This document shows positions 25,712 through 33,037 of a DNA stretch of 33,037 bases, piece by piece. The notes under the pieces are model-generated. The model made no database searches. It saw nothing but the letters and a program-made list of their open reading frames with translations, and was not told the DNA's origin. Position numbers and translations under genes: made by a program. How positions within the stretch are numbered: position 1 is the stretch's first letter; the number at the start of each line of letters is the position of its first letter. The stretch is taken from NCBI GenBank assembly GCA_945787285.1, contig CALZIC010000009.1, positions 1-33,037 on the forward strand, in the 5' to 3' direction. This DNA comes from an uncultured Desulfuromonadales bacterium (GTDB taxonomy: Bacteria; Desulfobacterota; Desulfuromonadia; Desulfuromonadales; Trichloromonadaceae).

Positions 25712-26080
25712 ATGAACGATCGCGAAACGACTCTGCAGCAGCTCAAGGAACAGGTGGAGAATTTTGTCCGCGAACGGGACTGGGAGCAGTTTCACACCCC
25801 CAAAAATCTCAGCATGTCGATTGCCATCGAGGCTGCCGAACTGATGGAGCACTTCCAGTGGCTGACCGTCGAGCAGTCCAAAGACCTGCCCGACTCGGCC
25901 CTTCATGACATCGGCGAAGAGCTGGCGGACATCGTGATCTATTCGCTGTCGATGGCCAATGCGCTTAATCTCGACCTTTCCCAGACGGTCAAGGCCAAGA
26001 TGGCCAAAAACATCAGCAAGTATCCGAGTGATAAAGTGCGTGGCAAGGCCCACAAGTACACCTGGTACAAAGACGAATAG
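25712..26080 (+). CDS. DCTPP1/MazG-like nucleotide pyrophosphohydrolase
   Basis: A 122-residue all-alpha NTP pyrophosphatase. The Mg2+ motifs are E40-x-x-E43 (IEAAELMEHFQW) and E70-x-x-D73 (EELADIVIY). The FHTPKNLSMSI start and the late KYP motif match the DCTPP1/RS21-C6-like group, which hydrolyses dCTP and modified dCTPs to monophosphates. It would therefore help keep the nucleotide pool clean. Two adjacent ATGs (25709 and 25712) are possible. GGAGG at 25700-25704 is four and seven bases away respectively, so I chose the second. The WYL regulator gene starts 12 bp after its stop, so the two share a transcript. Confidence 0.88.
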   Translation: MNDRETTLQQLKEQVENFVRERDWEQFHTPKNLSMSIAIEAAELMEHFQWLTVEQSKDLPDSALHDIGEELADIVIYSLSMANALNLDLSQTVKAKMAKNISKYPSDKVRGKAHKYTWYKDE

Positions 26081-26092
26081 AAGGGGGATGTC

Positions 26093-27124
26093 GTGTCCGG
26101 CTTGAAGAGTGTCCCCACGAAAAAACCGGGTAAGCCGCCAAAAAAATACAGCCAGGCGGCACGGCTGGTCGACGTGATCCGTATTCTCAAGGCCCGCTAC
26201 GGGGCGACGGTCGATGAACTGGCCGAGGAATGCAAGGTGTCAAGGCGCACCGTCTATCGCGACCTTGAAGCGATCGAGGAGGCCGGCTATCCGTTGACCA
26301 GCGAGACCCAGCCGGATGGCACGGTGCTCCACCGGTTCATCTCCGAGTTCAAGGAGATCCCGCCGATCACCTTTTCGCTGCAGGAACTGATGACCCTCTA
26401 CCTGTGTCGGGGGCAGCTTTCCTTTCTGCGCGGCACCCCGTTTCAGGATGACCTCCACGCCATTTTCGGGCGCATCCGTTCCAGTCTGCCGCCGCGAAGC
26501 GTCGCCCACCTCGAACGACTGGCCTCGACCTCGGCACCCCTTTTTCAGGGGCAGAGGGATTATGGCCAACAGAGAGCGATTCTCGAAGCCCTGCGCGAGG
26601 CCTTGCTGAAGCAGGTCCGCTGCCGCATCATCTACGCGCCCCCCAAACGGCAGGCCGAAGAATATCTTTTCGATCCCTATACCCTGATCTTTTTTCAGAA
26701 CTCCCTTTACCTCGGGGGCTGGGCCCATAACCGCGACGGTCTGCGCCTGTTTCTCGTCGACCGCGTACAGAAGGTCGATCTCTGCAAGGAACGCTTCGAG
26801 GTTCCCGAGGATTTTCGGGCCGACGACCTCACCGGCAGCGGTTTCGGCCTGGTGCATGAACAGGCGATGCCTATCCGGGTGCGTTTCGGTCCGGAGATCG
26901 CCTACCTGATTCAGGAGCGGGTCTGGCATCCGACCCAGGTCGTCGATCTGCAGGCTGACGGCTCCCTTGTTCTCGACTTCCAGGCCGGCGGCAAGAGGGA
27001 GATCCTGGCCTGGCTCTATTCCTTTATACCCCATGTCGAGGTTCTTGAGCCGGAGTCGCTGCGACGCGAGTTCGCCGAAGGCCTGCGCCAGGCAGCCGAT
27101 CGCTGTGCTGCGCCGGCAGGGTGA
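26093..27124 (+). CDS. WYL-domain transcriptional regulator
   Basis: A 343-residue cytosolic regulator. An N-terminal DeoR-like helix-turn-helix (about residues 22-65, with VDELAEECKVSRRTVYRDLEA) binds DNA. From about 155 to 240 is a WYL-type ligand-binding domain; the SLYLGGWAHNRDGLRLF segment stands where W-Y-L is usually found. A C-terminal extension follows. WYL proteins often sense nucleotides or nucleic acid and regulate repair or defence genes, but the target is unknown here. The start is GTG at 26093 with AAGGGGG five bases upstream. It follows the pyrophosphohydrolase gene by 12 bp, so it could respond to nucleotide stress; that is inference. Confidence 0.9.
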   Translation: MSGLKSVPTKKPGKPPKKYSQAARLVDVIRILKARYGATVDELAEECKVSRRTVYRDLEAIEEAGYPLTSETQPDGTVLHRFISEFKEIPPITFSLQELMTLYLCRGQLSFLRGTPFQDDLHAIFGRIRSSLPPRSVAHLERLASTSAPLFQGQRDYGQQRAILEALREALLKQVRCRIIYAPPKRQAEEYLFDPYTLIFFQNSLYLGGWAHNRDGLRLFLVDRVQKVDLCKERFEVPEDFRADDLTGSGFGLVHEQAMPIRVRFGPEIAYLIQERVWHPTQVVDLQADGSLVLDFQAGGKREILAWLYSFIPHVEVLEPESLRREFAEGLRQAADRCAAPAG

Positions 27125-27215
27125 ATCTCTTTTTATTGCACCTGTGTGTCATATTCTGTCACGAGGCCGGGCTAGCCTGTCAATAGACGATAATCCTTTC
27201 AAGTGGAGGTCTGAC

Positions 27216-27611
27216 ATGGTCTGGCTGAATGTGACTGATGAAAACGGCAGTGCTTTGTATTTCGATGTAGAAAAAGTCGAGAAGACTCGAATCGGCAAAA
27301 GGGGAGGATACTCCCTTTCCGGCACCATCGGCAACGGGCAGTACGAAGGAGAGGTGCTGGTCGATATCGGGGAGGTCGGGGAGGTGGTCTTCGTCGATCA
27401 ATGGCTGGGGGACGACGGGTTTTCCGCCTTCAACCGTCAGGTCGATATCGACGAGGTCAGGCTGTCGATCATCGAGGTCGCCGCGAGCTTTGAGTCGGGA
27501 TGGCTCGGGGCCGAAGCCGGTGCCCAGCGCCAGGGGGACCACCGCTATGGCGAACCGCATTCCTGCCCGCGGGTCAAGGAAGACTCGGTTTGCTGGACTG
27601 CCGTGGCATGA
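27216..27611 (+). CDS. Hypothetical protein, not recognised
   Basis: A 131-residue protein that I cannot assign. The first 90 residues are acidic and predicted beta-rich (YSLSGTIGNGQYEGEVLVDIGEV and similar strands); the last 40 are polar and look disordered. It has no signal peptide or membrane segment. Two cysteines (CPRVKEDSVC) lie near the C-terminus. GGAGG at 27205-27209, six bases before the ATG, and codon use like its neighbours support a real gene. The gap to the WYL gene is 91 bp and to the maf gene 84 bp. Confidence 0.65.
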   Translation: MVWLNVTDENGSALYFDVEKVEKTRIGKRGGYSLSGTIGNGQYEGEVLVDIGEVGEVVFVDQWLGDDGFSAFNRQVDIDEVRLSIIEVAASFESGWLGAEAGAQRQGDHRYGEPHSCPRVKEDSVCWTAVA

Positions 27612-27634
27612 GGTGCCGGGGGGGGCATGATGTC

Positions 27635-27663
27635 TTGCAATTCGTCCGGCGCTGGGGTAAAAC
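27635..27663 (+). promoter_or_regulatory. Possible promoter for the maf-like gene
   Basis: TTGCAA (27635-27640), exactly 17 bases, then TAAAAC (27658-27663), each four of six consensus bases. It lies 32 bp before the ATG. Confidence 0.4.
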
Positions 27664-27695
27664 AGGGCAACTCTTTGTGATCAGGATATCTGCCT

Positions 27696-28292
27696 ATGCG
27701 CACCCTCGTTCTGGCCTCGACCAGCCCCTACCGTCTGCAGCTCCTCCGTCAATTGGGTCTCCCTTTTCAGGTTGCCGCACCGCTCTTTGAGGAGACGATC
27801 GATCCCGAGGTCTCCCCGGAGCTGCAGGTAAAGCACCTCTCTTACCACAAGGCGAAAAGTCTGACCGAAAAATATCCCAATGCCATCATCATTGGCTCCG
27901 ACCAGGTGTTCGTCAATGCCAGGGGGAAGGTGCTTGGCAAGCCCGGCACCGCAGAGCGGGCCGAAGAGCAGCTGCGCGAGATGTCCGGCCATTGTCACAC
28001 CTTTTACACCGGTGTTACCGTCATCGACACCGCCACGGACAAGACGGAAACGGAGGTGGCGACCTTTTCGGTGTCTCTGCGCAAGCTGACCCGGGAACAG
28101 ATCGCCGACTACGTCGCCCGCGAACATCCTCTCGACTGCGCCGGCTCCTTCAAGATCGAGGGGCTTGGCATCGCCCTGATGGAGAAGATGGAGGGTGACG
28201 ACTATACCGCCCTGATCGGCCTGCCGCTGATCCTGCTCACCGATATGCTTAAAGGGTTCGGTGTCGAACCGCTCGGTGGACAGTCTTCTTGA
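27696..28292 (+). CDS. Maf/YceF-type nucleotide pyrophosphatase
   Basis: A 198-residue Maf-family house-cleaning enzyme. It starts with LASTSPYRLQLL and has IGSDQV (Asp69 in the catalytic position), GKPGT and FYTGV. The C-terminal HPLDCAGSFKIEGLGI and LIGLPLI blocks match the YceF subgroup, which is known to hydrolyse 7-methyl-GTP, more than the dTTP/UTP-specific YhdE subgroup. The start is ATG 27696 with AGGA nine bases upstream. A probable terminator (28341-28384) separates it from dnaE, so it is likely transcribed alone. Confidence 0.92.
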   Translation: MRTLVLASTSPYRLQLLRQLGLPFQVAAPLFEETIDPEVSPELQVKHLSYHKAKSLTEKYPNAIIIGSDQVFVNARGKVLGKPGTAERAEEQLREMSGHCHTFYTGVTVIDTATDKTETEVATFSVSLRKLTREQIADYVAREHPLDCAGSFKIEGLGIALMEKMEGDDYTALIGLPLILLTDMLKGFGVEPLGGQSS

Positions 28293-28340
28293 CCTTTTGA
28301 CCGGGGCAGTGGTAAGATCCCGTCCTCAGCGCCTCCAGAA

Positions 28341-28384
28341 ACCGGTCATCGCAACCTGACAACGTTCGCGATATCGGTTTTTTT
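28341..28384 (+). terminator. Probable terminator between maf and dnaE
   Basis: ACCG (28341-28344) pairs with CGGT, and inside it ATCGC (28348-28352) pairs with GCGAT, around a 15-base loop with a small internal loop. Seven T follow. The stem is imperfect, so it may be leaky. Confidence 0.5.
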
Positions 28385-28445
28385 GTTTATATTCCAGCCC
28401 TATCGACAGGGTTCTCTAATTTTAAGCCCGGTGTGAAGCGACCCC

Positions 28446-31400
28446 ATGGAACATTCGAACTTCGTACATCTGCATCTCCACAGTCAGTACAGCCTGCTTG
28501 ACGGCGCCATCAAGATCCCCGATCTGATCAATCGCGCCAAGGAATTCAAGATGCCGGCGGTGGCCGTCACCGATCACGGCAACATGTTCGGTGCCATCGA
28601 GTTCTATAACAAGGCCCACGCAGCCGGAATCAAACCGATCATCGGCTCCGAAGTCTATGTCGCCCCCGGTTCGCGTTTCGACAAGGGCAATGCCCGCGGT
28701 TCCTCAGAAGCCTCCCATCACCTGGTTCTGCTTTGCAAGAACATCACCGGTTACCGCAACCTCTGCCGGATGGTTTCCGCAGGTTACCGCGAGGGGTTTT
28801 ATTACAAGCCCCGTATCGACTGGGAACTGCTGCGGGAACATAACGAAGGGCTGATCTGCATGACCGCCTGCCTGGGCGGCGAAGTGCCGACCCTGATCGG
28901 CAAGGGACGCATGGATGAGGCCGTGCAGCGGACCCGGGAGATGAGCGAGATCTTCGACGGCAACCGGCTTTACCTGGAGCTGCAGGAGAACTTTATCGAT
29001 GAACAGGAGCCGGTCAATCGCGGTCTGATCGAGATCTCCAACGAACTTCACCTGCCCCTGGTGGCGACCAACGACTGTCACTATTTGACCCGCGAGTCGG
29101 CCTACGCCCATGAAGTGCTGCTCTGTATCCAGACCGGCAAGAACATGGACGATGCCAATCGGATGAAGTTTTCCAACGACGAGTTCTACGTCAAGACTCC
29201 GCAGGAGATGACCGAACTCTTCAAGGGAACCCCCGAGGCGATCAGCAATACCGTTGAGATCGCCCAGCGCTGCAACCTCGAACTCGATTTCAACACCTAC
29301 CATTTTCCCCAGTATGAAAAACCGGCCGACAAGACCCTCGACGATGTGCTGGCTGACGATTCGCGCAAGGGTCTGAAGGAGCGCCTGGTCGAAATCCGCA
29401 AGCTCCGCGAGGTGAGCCCCGAGCTCGAAAAGGAGTACTGGGACCGTCTGCAGGTCGAGCTTGACTGTATAAAGCAGATGGGCTTTCCCGGCTACTTTCT
29501 GATCGTGGCCGACTTTATCAACTGGGGCAAGGATCACAAAATTCCCGTCGGTCCCGGTCGAGGCAGTGCCGCAGGGAGCCTGGTCGCCTTTGCCATCCGC
29601 ATCACCGACATCGACCCGATTCCGTACAACCTGCTGTTCGAACGTTTTCTCAATCCCGAACGTATCTCGATGCCTGATATCGACGTCGACTTCTGCATTT
29701 ACGGACGGGAGAAGGTGATCGACTACGTGCGTCAGCACTACGGCGAGGCGAATGTCGCCCAGATCATTACTTTCGGTACCATGCAGGCCAAGGGGGTCAT
29801 TCGTGATGTCGGGCGCGCCCTGAACATGACCTTCGCCGAGACCGACAAGGTCGCCAAGCTGGTTCCCGGGATTCTCAATATCACCCTCAAAGAGGCCATG
29901 GCCCAGGAGCCGAGGCTCAAGGAGCTGGCCGAAAAGGATCCCAAGGGCAAGGAGCTGATCAAGGTCGCTCTCGAACTCGAGGGGCTGACCCGCCACGCTT
30001 CGACCCACGCCGCCGGGGTGGTCGTTACCCCTCAGGCCCTGCCGGAATATCTGCCCCTCTACACCGACCCGAAATCGGGAGGACAGGTCACCCAGTTCGC
30101 CATGAGCTATGTCGAGCAGATCGGGCTGGTCAAATTCGACTTTCTTGGCCTCAAGACCCTGACCGTTATCGACAATGCGGTTCGCCTGATCCGTGCCGGT
30201 AAAAATCCCGAATTTGACCTGGAACTGGTCCGGGACGACGATGCGCCGACCTACGAACTTCTTTCCAAGGGCGAAACAACGGGGGTTTTCCAGCTTGAAT
30301 CCTCGGGGATGAAGGAGTACCTGATCAAGCTCAAGCCGAGCTGCTTCGAAGATTTGATCGCCATGGTCGCCCTGTATCGCCCTGGTCCCCTCGGTTCGGG
30401 GATGGTCGACTCGTTCATCAAGCGTAAGCACGGGGTCGAAGAGTTCAAGTACGATTTCCCCCAGCTCGAGCCGATTCTCAAAGATACCTACGGGGTTATC
30501 GTCTACCAGGAGCAGGTCATGCTGATCGCCCAGGTTCTCGGCGGATACAGCCTCGGCGGTGCCGACCTGCTGCGCCGTGCCATGGGCAAGAAGAAGGCCG
30601 AGGAGATGGCCAAGCAGAAAGAGATCTTCCTCGCCGGCGCCAAGGAGGGCAAGCTCGACCTGAAGAAGGCCGAAGGGGTCTTCGACCTGATGGAGAAGTT
30701 CGCGGCCTACGGCTTCAACAAGTCGCACTCGGCGGCTTACGCGCTGGTCGCCTACCATACGGCTTACCTCAAGGCCCATTATCCGGTCGAGTTCATGGCG
30801 GCGCTGCTGACCGAAGATATGGAGAACACCGACAAGGTCATCAAGAATATTTCGGAGGTGCGATCCATGGGGGTCGAGGTTCTCCCCCCCGACATCAACG
30901 CCTCCGACCGATCCTTCACTGTTCACGACAAGCAGATTCGCTTCGGGCTTGGCGCGGTCAAGGGGGTCGGGGCCGCGGCGCTCGAATCGATTATCGAAGT
31001 TCGTGAGAATGAGGAGCTCTATAAGTCGCTTCAGGACTTCTGCGAACGGGTCGATCTGCGCAAGGTCAACAAGAAGGTCGTCGATGCTCTGATCAAATGC
31101 GGGGCGCTCGATTCTCTCGGTTCCAAGCGTGCCCAGTATATGGCGGTGCTCGAAGAAGCCATGGAGGTGGGGCAGAAGGTTCAGCGTGAAAAGGCCCAGG
31201 GACAGGAATCCCTCTTCGGCACCGAAGAGATTATTTCCCACAAGGGCAACGGCTACGGAAAACTCCCCGATTTGGATGAATGGCCGGAGAACATCCTGCT
31301 GGGCTATGAAAAGGAATGCCTCGGTTTCTATATCACCGGGCATCCCCTGGCCCGGCACAGCGACGCCATCAAGCGCTTTGCTACCTGCGACACCGCGGGT

Positions 31401-31919
31401 TTGTCCGAGCGGGCCGACAAGGAAGAAGTCAGGGTCTGCGGGATCGTGGCAGGGCTCAAGGAGCTGACCACCAAAAAGGGGGACCGGATGGCCTTCGTCA
31501 CCCTGGAGGATCTCTCCGGGTTTGTCGAAATGGTGGTTTTCCCCGAGACCTACCAGGCCGGCATGGAGCTGCTCAAGGGGGAGGAGCCGATCCTGGTGTA
31601 CGGATCTCTCGATGTGGGAGAGGAGAGCTGCAAGCTGATGGCCAACGAAATTCTGGCGCTCAGCGAGGTCAAGGAGCGTATGACCAAGCGGGTGCACTTT
31701 CGCCTGACCACCCCCGGTCTCGACGAGGGACAGCTAAAGAGCCTTCGGGACATCATCGGGCGCCATCAGGGGAGCTGCGATGCGGTTCTGCACCTGATCA
31801 TCCCTAACCGCAGCGAAACGATCATCGGTTTGCCGGAAAATCTCAAAGTTTCCGCCAACGACCAGATTATGGATGATGCTGAAAAGTTATTCGGGTATAA
31901 TGTCGTCACTTTTGAATGA
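28446..31919 (+). CDS. dnaE: DNA polymerase III alpha subunit
   Basis: A 1157-residue replicative polymerase. The N-terminal PHP domain keeps what look like all nine metal ligands: His10, His12, Asp19, His44, Glu69, His92, Cys142, Asp210 and His212. It therefore probably has its own 3'-5' exonuclease activity, unlike E. coli DnaE. The palm has Asp411 and Asp413 (MPDIDVDF) and Asp565 (KFDFLGLKTL) as the catalytic triad. A helix-hairpin-helix region, a beta-clamp-binding region and a C-terminal OB fold follow. ATG 28446 has only a weak ribosome site. accA lies 72 bp downstream, a common arrangement in bacteria. Confidence 0.97.
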   Translation: MEHSNFVHLHLHSQYSLLDGAIKIPDLINRAKEFKMPAVAVTDHGNMFGAIEFYNKAHAAGIKPIIGSEVYVAPGSRFDKGNARGSSEASHHLVLLCKNITGYRNLCRMVSAGYREGFYYKPRIDWELLREHNEGLICMTACLGGEVPTLIGKGRMDEAVQRTREMSEIFDGNRLYLELQENFIDEQEPVNRGLIEISNELHLPLVATNDCHYLTRESAYAHEVLLCIQTGKNMDDANRMKFSNDEFYVKTPQEMTELFKGTPEAISNTVEIAQRCNLELDFNTYHFPQYEKPADKTLDDVLADDSRKGLKERLVEIRKLREVSPELEKEYWDRLQVELDCIKQMGFPGYFLIVADFINWGKDHKIPVGPGRGSAAGSLVAFAIRITDIDPIPYNLLFERFLNPERISMPDIDVDFCIYGREKVIDYVRQHYGEANVAQIITFGTMQAKGVIRDVGRALNMTFAETDKVAKLVPGILNITLKEAMAQEPRLKELAEKDPKGKELIKVALELEGLTRHASTHAAGVVVTPQALPEYLPLYTDPKSGGQVTQFAMSYVEQIGLVKFDFLGLKTLTVIDNAVRLIRAGKNPEFDLELVRDDDAPTYELLSKGETTGVFQLESSGMKEYLIKLKPSCFEDLIAMVALYRPGPLGSGMVDSFIKRKHGVEEFKYDFPQLEPILKDTYGVIVYQEQVMLIAQVLGGYSLGGADLLRRAMGKKKAEEMAKQKEIFLAGAKEGKLDLKKAEGVFDLMEKFAAYGFNKSHSAAYALVAYHTAYLKAHYPVEFMAALLTEDMENTDKVIKNISEVRSMGVEVLPPDINASDRSFTVHDKQIRFGLGAVKGVGAAALESIIEVRENEELYKSLQDFCERVDLRKVNKKVVDALIKCGALDSLGSKRAQYMAVLEEAMEVGQKVQREKAQGQESLFGTEEIISHKGNGYGKLPDLDEWPENILLGYEKECLGFYITGHPLARHSDAIKRFATCDTAGLSERADKEEVRVCGIVAGLKELTTKKGDRMAFVTLEDLSGFVEMVVFPETYQAGMELLKGEEPILVYGSLDVGEESCKLMANEILALSEVKERMTKRVHFRLTTPGLDEGQLKSLRDIIGRHQGSCDAVLHLIIPNRSETIIGLPENLKVSANDQIMDDAEKLFGYNVVTFE

Positions 31920-31991
31920 GGGAGTCTGAGCGTCGTCTCGGACGGCCGTTTCCTCCCGGCCTGATGCCGGTATCTATCAGGAGATCAATCA

Positions 31992-32906
31992 ATGCAATTT
32001 CATCTGGACTTTGAAAAACCACTGGTCGAATTAGAGCAGAAGATCCGCGAGCTCCGTGAATTTTCCACCGACAAAGTCGATTTTGCCAGCGATATTCTCA
32101 AGCTGGAGAAGAAGGCCGCCAAGCTTCAGGAAGAAATTTTTTCCAAGCTGACCCGCTGGCAGCGCACCCAGTTGGCCCGCCACATGAACCGTCCCTTTAC
32201 CCTCGATTATGTCGAGCATATCTTTACCGACTGGTTCGAAGTGCACGGCGACCGCAACTTTCGCGACGACCCGGCGCTGGTCTGCGGCTTCGCCCGCCTC
32301 GACGGCGAACCCTGTGCTGTTATCGGTCACCAGAAGGGGCGGGACACCAAGGAAAAGGTCTATCGCAACTTCGGCATGCCGAATCCAGAGGGGTACCGCA
32401 AGGCTCTGCGTGTCATGCAGATGGCCGAACAGTTCGGGCTGCCGATTTTCACCTTTGTCGATACTCCCGGGGCTTTCCCGGGGATCGGCGCCGAGGAGCG
32501 CGGGGCGCTGACCGTCCCGGTCATCACTACCGTGACCGGCGAAGGCGGCTCGGGCGGGGCGCTGGCCATTGCCGTTGGCAACTGCGTGATGATGATGGAA
32601 TATTCGGTTTATGCGGTCATCTCCCCCGAGGGGTGTGCGGCCATTCTGTGGAGTGACGGTGCCATGGGTCCCCAGGCCTCCGAGGCGCTCAAGCTGACCG
32701 CCAAGGATATCAACGAGCTTGGCTGCATTATCGATGACGTGGTTCCCGAGCCTCTCGGCGGTGCCCATAACAACCCGCGCGAAGCCGCTGCCAATATCAA
32801 GGAATACCTGAAGAAACATCTCAAGGAACTAAGAGGCCTGTCCGGCGAAGAGCTTGTCGAGCAGCGCTACCAGAAGTTCCGCGCGATGAGCCGGGTCAAG
32901 GAATAA
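31992..32906 (+). CDS. accA: Acetyl-CoA carboxylase carboxyltransferase subunit alpha, with an internal deletion
   Basis: A 304-residue subunit that transfers carboxyl from biotin to acetyl-CoA, the first committed step of fatty acid synthesis. The N-terminal coiled helix, the [10 protein letters not shown] and [17 protein letters not shown] motifs and the [10 protein letters not shown] oxyanion loop are present. However, G171 (end of AEERG) is followed directly by A172-L-T-V-P-V, whereas E. coli has 16 residues (QSEAIARNLREMSRLG) there and here only ALT remains. A conserved helix of about 13 residues appears to be missing, with the frame kept; E. coli AccA has 319 residues. The subunit may be inactive if this is real. 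AGGAG eight bases upstream supports the ATG. Confidence 0.9.
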   Translation: MQFHLDFEKPLVELEQKIRELREFSTDKVDFASDILKLEKKAAKLQEEIFSKLTRWQRTQLARHMNRPFTLDYVEHIFTDWFEVHGDRNFRDDPALVCGFARLDGEPCAVIGHQKGRDTKEKVYRNFGMPNPEGYRKALRVMQMAEQFGLPIFTFVDTPGAFPGIGAEERGALTVPVITTVTGEGGSGGALAIAVGNCVMMMEYSVYAVISPEGCAAILWSDGAMGPQASEALKLTAKDINELGCIIDDVVPEPLGGAHNNPREAAANIKEYLKKHLKELRGLSGEELVEQRYQKFRAMSRVKE

Positions 32907-32930
32907 GGCACCGACAGCCGGCGGCAAAAC

Positions 32931-33037
32931 ATGATCATCATCGAACCGTCCCAGCCCTGCGAGGTCGTTGGCCTTGGCCAGTGTTCTCTCGATTTTCTCG
33001 GCACCGTGGAGGCCTACCCGGCGGTCAATCATAAAGC
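32931..33037 (+). CDS. PfkB family carbohydrate kinase, N-terminal fragment
   Basis: The first 35 codons of a plus-strand gene run off the window edge. The residues CEVVGLGQCSLDFLGTVEAY match the start of PfkB/ribokinase sugar kinases (V-GLGQ-x-x-LDFLG). The start is ATG 32931, 24 bp after accA, with a modest GGCGG ribosome site. The substrate cannot be judged from this fragment. Confidence 0.7.
   Translation, partial: MIIIEPSQPCEVVGLGQCSLDFLGTVEAYPAVNHK

Overview
The window looks like ordinary chromosome from a GC-rich, Gram-negative, Geobacter/Desulfuromonas-type bacterium (Desulfuromonadia, the former delta-proteobacteria). The assignment rests on protein style and gene mix: an ABC-class ATPase, PATAN/DUF4388 signalling proteins, an M42 peptidase, a dnaE-accA pair and a PfkB kinase start. 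It is inference, not a database match. No prophage, insertion sequence, CRISPR array, rRNA or tRNA is visible.

Layout. Positions 50-2813 hold two minus-strand genes, a DUF3014 membrane-anchored protein and a predicted ABC-class ATPase. Positions 2969-6376 hold a plus-strand run of acyl-CoA ligase, TesB-like thioesterase and FRG-domain protein. Opposite it, at 6384-7172, is a SPOR-NlpC/P60 lipoprotein. A small two-gene unit follows at 7353-7991: a RelE-like protein with a four-cysteine insert, then a mini MazG-like protein. Next are a PilZ protein (8195-8548), an AMMECR1 protein (8695-9246, minus), an LPP20-like lipoprotein (9766-10668), a zinc-ribbon miniprotein (10809-10976, minus) and TypA/BipA (11555-13372, minus). 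Between the last two is an AT-rich, structured intergenic region.

From 13536 nearly everything is on the plus strand: M48 peptidase lipoprotein with TPRs, PH-domain membrane protein, MiaB, then a tightly packed signalling operon (REC-GAF-degenerate GGDEF protein, pseudo-receiver-PATAN-pseudo-GTPase protein, PHP phosphoesterase). After a REP-like palindrome come M42 aminopeptidase, GuaB, GuaA, a DCTPP1-like pyrophosphohydrolase, a WYL regulator, an orphan protein, a YceF-type Maf, DnaE, AccA and the first 35 codons of a PfkB kinase.

How the genes work together. Much of the right half is nucleotide metabolism and genome upkeep: GMP synthesis (GuaB, GuaA), nucleotide-pool cleaning (MazG-like, Maf) and replication (DnaE). 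The acyl-CoA ligase, thioesterase and AccA belong to lipid metabolism. The most unusual items are an apparent 13-residue internal deletion in AccA, the RelE-like/MazG-like pair, and the signalling operon whose domains have largely lost catalytic residues. No defence island or clearly new multi-gene system was found.
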